From Pantoea sp. BAV 3049 (GTDB taxonomy: Bacteria; Pseudomonadota; Gammaproteobacteria; Enterobacterales; Enterobacteriaceae), in NCBI RefSeq assembly GCF_009765445.1, contig NZ_WHOY01000031.1:3753606-3817605 (forward strand): a stretch of 64,000 bases of DNA. The letters run 5' to 3'. Within the stretch, counting starts at the first letter, position 1; the number at the start of each line of letters is the position of its first letter. A program made the translations under genes and the position numbers. The notes under the pieces were generated by a model. That model did no database searches. It had not been told where the DNA came from and saw only the letters and a program-made list of their open reading frames with translations. Shown here piece by piece: positions 59,811-64,000 of the stretch.

Positions 59811-62800
59811 ATGTCTAAATTCTTCATTGAGCGCCCCATCTTTGCGTGGGTGGTGGCGATCATTGTGATGCTGGTCGGGGGCTTGTCGATCTTCAAGCTG
59901 CCAATTAACCAGTATCCCAACATCGCCCCTCCGGCGATCTCGGTCCAGGTGACCTATCCGGGTGCCAGCGCCGAAACCACGCAGAACACCGTGGTGCAGG
60001 TGATTGAGCAGCAGCTGAGCGGCATTGATAACATGCGCTATATCGAATCGCAGAGTAACAGCGACGGCAGCGCCACCATCATTGTTACTTTCGATCAGGG
60101 CACCGATCCGGATATTGCCCAGGTTCAGGTACAGAACAAGGTGTCGCTGGCGGAATCGCAATTGCCGACCGAAGTGACCGGGCAGGGGATTAACGTCCGT
60201 AAATATCAGGCCAACTTTATGCTGGTGGTCAGCCTGATCGCCAACAACGGCAAGATGAGCAACGGCGACCTTGCGGACCTGCTGGTTTCAAAACTGGAAG
60301 ATCCGATCTCGCGCACCAAAGGCGTCGGCGACTTCATGGTGCTGGGCTCGGAATACGGCATGCGTATCTGGATCGATCCGGCAAAACTTTATAAATATCA
60401 GCTGATCCCGAGTGATGTTTCCACCGCCATTAACCAGCAGAACGTGCAGATCTCCAGCGGGAAACTGGCGGGCCTGCCGACGATTCCTGGTGCCAGATAC
60501 AGTGCGACGATAATCGGTAAAACGCGCCTGCAGTCGGTGAAAGAGTTTGAAAACATTCTGCTGAAAGTGAATCCGGATGGCTCACAGGTGCGTCTGAAAG
60601 ACGTGGCGAAAGTGGATCTGGGTCCGCAGGACTACAGCATCTCGGCCACCTATAATGGCAAACCTTCTGCCGGTATCGCTCTGCGTCTGGCCAGTGGGGC
60701 TAACGTACTGGATGCGATCAACGCGGTACGCACCACCGTGGACGGCATTAAATCTTCACTGCCGGAAGGCGTGCAGGTGACCTTCCCTTACGACACCTCT
60801 CCGGTGGTCAGCGCATCGATCGAAGAAGTGGTGAAAACCCTGTTCGAAGCGATTGCTCTGGTGTTCCTGGTGATGCTGGTATTCCTGCAGAATCTGCGGG
60901 CCACGCTGATCACCACCATGGTGGTGCCGGTGGTACTGCTGGGCACCTTCGGGATCCTTTCGGCCTGCGGCTACACCATCAACACCCTGACGATGTTTGG
61001 GATGGTGCTGGCGATAGGCTTGCTGGTGGATGATGCCATCGTGGTGGTGGAAAACGTCGAGCGTGTGATGCACGACGAGGGGCTGGATCCTAAAGCCGCC
61101 ACGATAAAGTCCATGGAGCAGATTCAGGGGGCGTTGTTTGGGATCGCACTGGTGCTGTCCGCCGTATTGCTGCCGATGGCCTTCTTCAGCGGTTCGACGG
61201 GCGTCATCTACCGTCAGTTCTCTATTACTATCGTCTCGGCGATGGCGCTGTCGGTGCTGATGGCACTGATCTTCACTCCGGCCCTGTGCGCCACCCTCCT
61301 CAAACCTGGCTCGGCGGAGCACAAAACCAAAGGCATGGCCGGCTGGTTTAACCGTAAGTTCGATGCCGGGACGCTGCGCTACACCAACAGCGTGGGAACG
61401 GTGATCTCCAAACGTAACCTGTTTTTGGTGATCTATCTGGTGCTGGTCGGCGTGACCGGTTATCTGTTCACCCGCGTGCCGACCTCGTTCCTGCCGGATG
61501 AGGACCAGGGCGTGATGATGATGCAGACCACGCTGCCTGCCAACGCTTCCTCTGAGCGCACGCAGCAGGTGCTGGATGACATTCAGTCCTGGCTGCTGAA
61601 GAACGAGCCTGAAGTCAGTTCGGTGTTCTCACCAAACGGCTTCAGCTTCTCAGGCCGGGGTGAAAACACCGCCATGTCGTTTGTGCTGCTGAAGCCGTGG
61701 GACCAGCGCAACAGCAATCAGACGGTGCAGAAGCTGGCGCAGCGTACCATGGCCCACTTCTCCACGCTGAAAGACGCCAAAGTCTTTGCGCTGGTGCCTC
61801 CTGCGGTACTGGAACTGGGTAATGCAACCGGTTTCGACTTCTTCCTGCAGGACACCAATAACCAGGGGCATGCGGCGCTGATGGCGGCCCGTAATCAGTT
61901 CCTTGGCATGGCCGCGCAGGACAAACGCCTGATGGCAACCCGTCCGAACGGCATGGAAGATGAACCGCAGTATCACCTGATCATCGACGACGAGCGCGCC
62001 CGGGCGCTGGGGCTGAGCCTGGAAGACATCAACGACACGCTCTCCACGGCGTGGGGTTCCAGCTATGTGAACCAGTTCATCTACAACGGCCGCGTGAAGA
62101 AGGTCTATCTGCAGGGCAACGCCGGTTCCCGCGTGACGCCGGAAGATCTCAACAAATGGTACTTCCGTAACTCGAGCGGCGATATGGTGCCGTTCTCCGC
62201 CTTCGGCAGCGGCAAGTGGGAATACGGTTCGCCGCGCTATGAACGCTTTAACGGCGTCTCGGCGGTGGAAATCATGGGTTCTCCGGCGCAGGGCTACAGC
62301 TCGGGTGAAGCGGTACAGGCGGTGAATGAGATTGCCACTAAGCTGCCGAAAGGCTTCAGGGTTCAGTGGCACGGCCTGTCGTATGAAGAGCAGACTTCCG
62401 GTTCACAAACCCCGGCGCTGTACTCCATCTCGATTCTGGTGGTGTTCCTGTGCCTGGCTGCGCTGTATGAGAGTTGGTCGATTCCGTTCTCGGTAATCCT
62501 GGTGGTGCCGCTGGGGGTTCTCGGGACGATCCTTGCCGTGCTGATGCGTGGGCTGGAAAACGATGTGTTCTTCCAGGTGGGGCTGCTGACCACCGTCGGG
62601 CTGGCGGCGAAAAACGCCATCCTGATTGTTGAATTCGCCAAAGAGCTGCATGAGAGAGAGGGCAAGGGGCTGGTGGAGGCTGCCATGGAAGCCGCAAGAC
62701 TGCGTATCCGTCCGATCATCATGACCTCAATGGCCTTCGTGCTGGGCGTGGTGCCGCTGACCATTTCTCATGGTGCGGGCGCGGGCAGCCAGCACTCAAT

Positions 62801-62930
62801 CGGTACGGCAGTGGTCGGCGGGATGATTACCGCCACCTTCCTCGCCATCTTCTTTGTGCCGATGTTTTACGTTGTGGTGGCCCAGCGCTTCTCCGGCAAG
62901 AAAAAAACAAAAACTGAGGTGAAAGACTGA
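59811..62930 (+). CDS. RND multidrug efflux transporter (AcrB/MexB family, HAE1)
   Basis: This 1039-residue proton-driven pump has twelve transmembrane helices in two repeats (first helix near residue 10-28). It begins with [17 protein letters not shown]. The proton relay Asp pair is in [16 protein letters not shown] near residue 407, and the Lys relay is in the second half ([16 protein letters not shown] near residue 939). The periplasmic loops carry the porter and docking domains. It should export hydrophobic compounds, detergents or dyes; the substrate range is unknown. The start follows GAGGAAA. Confidence 0.95.
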   Translation: MSKFFIERPIFAWVVAIIVMLVGGLSIFKLPINQYPNIAPPAISVQVTYPGASAETTQNTVVQVIEQQLSGIDNMRYIESQSNSDGSATIIVTFDQGTDPDIAQVQVQNKVSLAESQLPTEVTGQGINVRKYQANFMLVVSLIANNGKMSNGDLADLLVSKLEDPISRTKGVGDFMVLGSEYGMRIWIDPAKLYKYQLIPSDVSTAINQQNVQISSGKLAGLPTIPGARYSATIIGKTRLQSVKEFENILLKVNPDGSQVRLKDVAKVDLGPQDYSISATYNGKPSAGIALRLASGANVLDAINAVRTTVDGIKSSLPEGVQVTFPYDTSPVVSASIEEVVKTLFEAIALVFLVMLVFLQNLRATLITTMVVPVVLLGTFGILSACGYTINTLTMFGMVLAIGLLVDDAIVVVENVERVMHDEGLDPKAATIKSMEQIQGALFGIALVLSAVLLPMAFFSGSTGVIYRQFSITIVSAMALSVLMALIFTPALCATLLKPGSAEHKTKGMAGWFNRKFDAGTLRYTNSVGTVISKRNLFLVIYLVLVGVTGYLFTRVPTSFLPDEDQGVMMMQTTLPANASSERTQQVLDDIQSWLLKNEPEVSSVFSPNGFSFSGRGENTAMSFVLLKPWDQRNSNQTVQKLAQRTMAHFSTLKDAKVFALVPPAVLELGNATGFDFFLQDTNNQGHAALMAARNQFLGMAAQDKRLMATRPNGMEDEPQYHLIIDDERARALGLSLEDINDTLSTAWGSSYVNQFIYNGRVKKVYLQGNAGSRVTPEDLNKWYFRNSSGDMVPFSAFGSGKWEYGSPRYERFNGVSAVEIMGSPAQGYSSGEAVQAVNEIATKLPKGFRVQWHGLSYEEQTSGSQTPALYSISILVVFLCLAALYESWSIPFSVILVVPLGVLGTILAVLMRGLENDVFFQVGLLTTVGLAAKNAILIVEFAKELHEREGKGLVEAAMEAARLRIRPIIMTSMAFVLGVVPLTISHGAGAGSQHSIGTAVVGGMITATFLAIFFVPMFYVVVAQRFSGKKKTKTEVKD

Positions 62931-64000
62931 TGCACAAGACTCATTCACTGGCACTGCTGCCGCTGGCAATGATACTGGTTCTGAGCGGCTGTACCATGGA
63001 GCCGAAATATCAGCGTCCTGCGTTGCCGGTGGCGGCGCACTATGACCAGCAGGGGAAGGAGACGGCGGGCAATGGTGCGGATATCAGCTGGCAGAATTTC
63101 TTCACCGATCCGGTGATGCACAAGCTGATTGCCATGTCGCTTGCGAATAACCGTGACCTGCGGGTGGCGGCGCTGAACGTCGATGTGGCTCGTTCACAGG
63201 TGCAGATCGACCGGGCAGCATTGCTGCCTTCCATCAGTGCAAGCGGCTCGGAAACGGCCGCTCATATTCCTGGCAACCTGTATAACACCGCTTCGACCGG
63301 CCCGATCACCTACCATGAGTTCAACACCAGCCTGGGCGTCAGTGCCTGGGAGCTGGACTTCTTTGGCCGTTTGCGCAGCCTGCGCGATCGGGCTCTGGAG
63401 AGTTATCTGGCTACAGCAGCCACTCAGCGGGCGACGCAAATCAGCCTGATCTCCGAAGTGGCTTCCAGCTACCTGTCGCTGTGTGCCGATAACGAGCTGC
63501 TGAAGCTGGCGCAGGACACGGTGAAGAGCCAGCAGGACTCTTACAACCTGACCAAACGCAGCTTCGATGGCGGCGTCAGCAGCGAGCAGGATCTGGTGCA
63601 GGCAGAGACCTCTGTGCGCACCGCACAGGCCGATGTGGCAACCTACACCCGCCAGGTACGGCAGGATGTCGATGCGTTGGCCCTGCTGGTTGGCACCAAC
63701 CTGCCCGCGGATATACTGGCCAACGCGAAGCTGGATAAAGAGTGGCATTTCCCGGCGACGCCAGCCGGGTTGCCGTCCGATTTGCTGACCCGCCGCCCGG
63801 ATATTATTGCTGCAGAGCATACCCTGAAAGCAGCCAACGCCAACATTGGCGCGGCGCGTGCGGCATTCTTCCCAAGTATCAGCCTGACGGCCTCCGGCGG
63901 TTCAACCTCCAGCAGCCTGGGCCATTTGCTGGAAGGCGGCACCGCAGCCTGGTCATTTGGGCCAGGTATCAATCTGCCCATCTTTGACGGTGGAGTGAAC
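62930..64000 (+). CDS. Outer-membrane efflux lipoprotein (OprM/NodT family), partial
   Basis: The ATG overlaps the pump stop codon by one base (TGATG), so the two are translationally coupled. The frame is open to the end of the window (357 codons seen; the family usually has about 460-490). It begins with a lipobox signal (LVLSGC, Cys21) and the family opening EPKYQRPALPV, then WELDFFGRLRSLRD and the second repeat RRPDIIAAEHTLKAANANIGAARAAFFPS shown in part. It forms the trimeric channel of the tripartite pump. Confidence 0.93.
   Translation, partial: MHKTHSLALLPLAMILVLSGCTMEPKYQRPALPVAAHYDQQGKETAGNGADISWQNFFTDPVMHKLIAMSLANNRDLRVAALNVDVARSQVQIDRAALLPSISASGSETAAHIPGNLYNTASTGPITYHEFNTSLGVSAWELDFFGRLRSLRDRALESYLATAATQRATQISLISEVASSYLSLCADNELLKLAQDTVKSQQDSYNLTKRSFDGGVSSEQDLVQAETSVRTAQADVATYTRQVRQDVDALALLVGTNLPADILANAKLDKEWHFPATPAGLPSDLLTRRPDIIAAEHTLKAANANIGAARAAFFPSISLTASGGSTSSSLGHLLEGGTAAWSFGPGINLPIFDGGVN

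Overview
The window is chromosomal DNA of an enterobacterium, most likely of the Erwinia/Pantoea group (Erwiniaceae). Nearly every housekeeping protein matches its Escherichia coli counterpart in length and motifs, and the gene order follows the E. coli tktA-epd-pgk-fbaA-mscS-argO-argP-rpiA-serA-fau-ssrS-zapA-ubiH-gcvTHP-bglA-trhA-ygfZ-xerD-dsbC-recJ-prfB-lysS and lysR/lysA-galR-omrB/omrA blocks. A LuxI/LuxR quorum-sensing pair next to lysS and several accessory genes point away from E. coli itself. The genus assignment is inference.

Layout. 1-13.9 kb: loiP, tktA, a membrane-anchored bactofilin, the glycolytic epd-pgk-fbaA cluster, mscS, argO, yggE, argP, rpiA and serA; the tail of serA is followed by two degenerate tandem copies of itself. 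13.9-25.5 kb: fau with 6S RNA and zapA on the minus strand; ygfB-pepP-ubiH-ubiI (ubiquinone synthesis), gcvTHP (glycine cleavage) and ygfF on the plus strand. 25.5-29.5 kb: a beta-glucoside unit (RpiR regulator, PTS EIIBC, BglA). 29.7-39.2 kb: trhA, ygfZ, sdhE-ygfX, fldB, and the xerD-dsbC-recJ-prfB-lysS operon with the programmed +1 frameshift in prfB.

39.2-46.9 kb is the accessory stretch. It holds an A+T-rich convergent luxI/luxR pair whose luxI leader can fold over its own ribosome binding site, a chemoreceptor with a sigma-28 (FliA)-type promoter, an amino-acid racemase, a frameshifted remnant resembling the N-terminus of DUF2778/Tlde1-type secreted effectors, a lipoprotein trypsin-like protease and an MFS exporter. 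46.9-50.4 kb: lysR/lysA, an acetyltransferase-like remnant and galR with an autoregulatory operator.

50.6-64 kb: a cytoplasmic BisC/TorA-type molybdoenzyme, then the twin OmpR-type small RNAs OmrB and OmrA, here separated by a second FtsI-like penicillin-binding protein whose second motif is SSD rather than SSN. They are followed by a lipoprotein subtilisin-like autotransporter, a small ribbon-helix-helix-like protein and a three-gene RND efflux operon whose outer-membrane channel gene runs off the right edge.

I see no tRNA or rRNA genes, no insertion sequences, no prophage and no CRISPR array. No fully new multi-gene system is demonstrable from sequence alone. The most original signals are the structured luxI leader, the PBP gene lodged between the Omr small RNAs, the effector-like remnant, the serA tail repeats and the paired palindromes between loiP and tktA.
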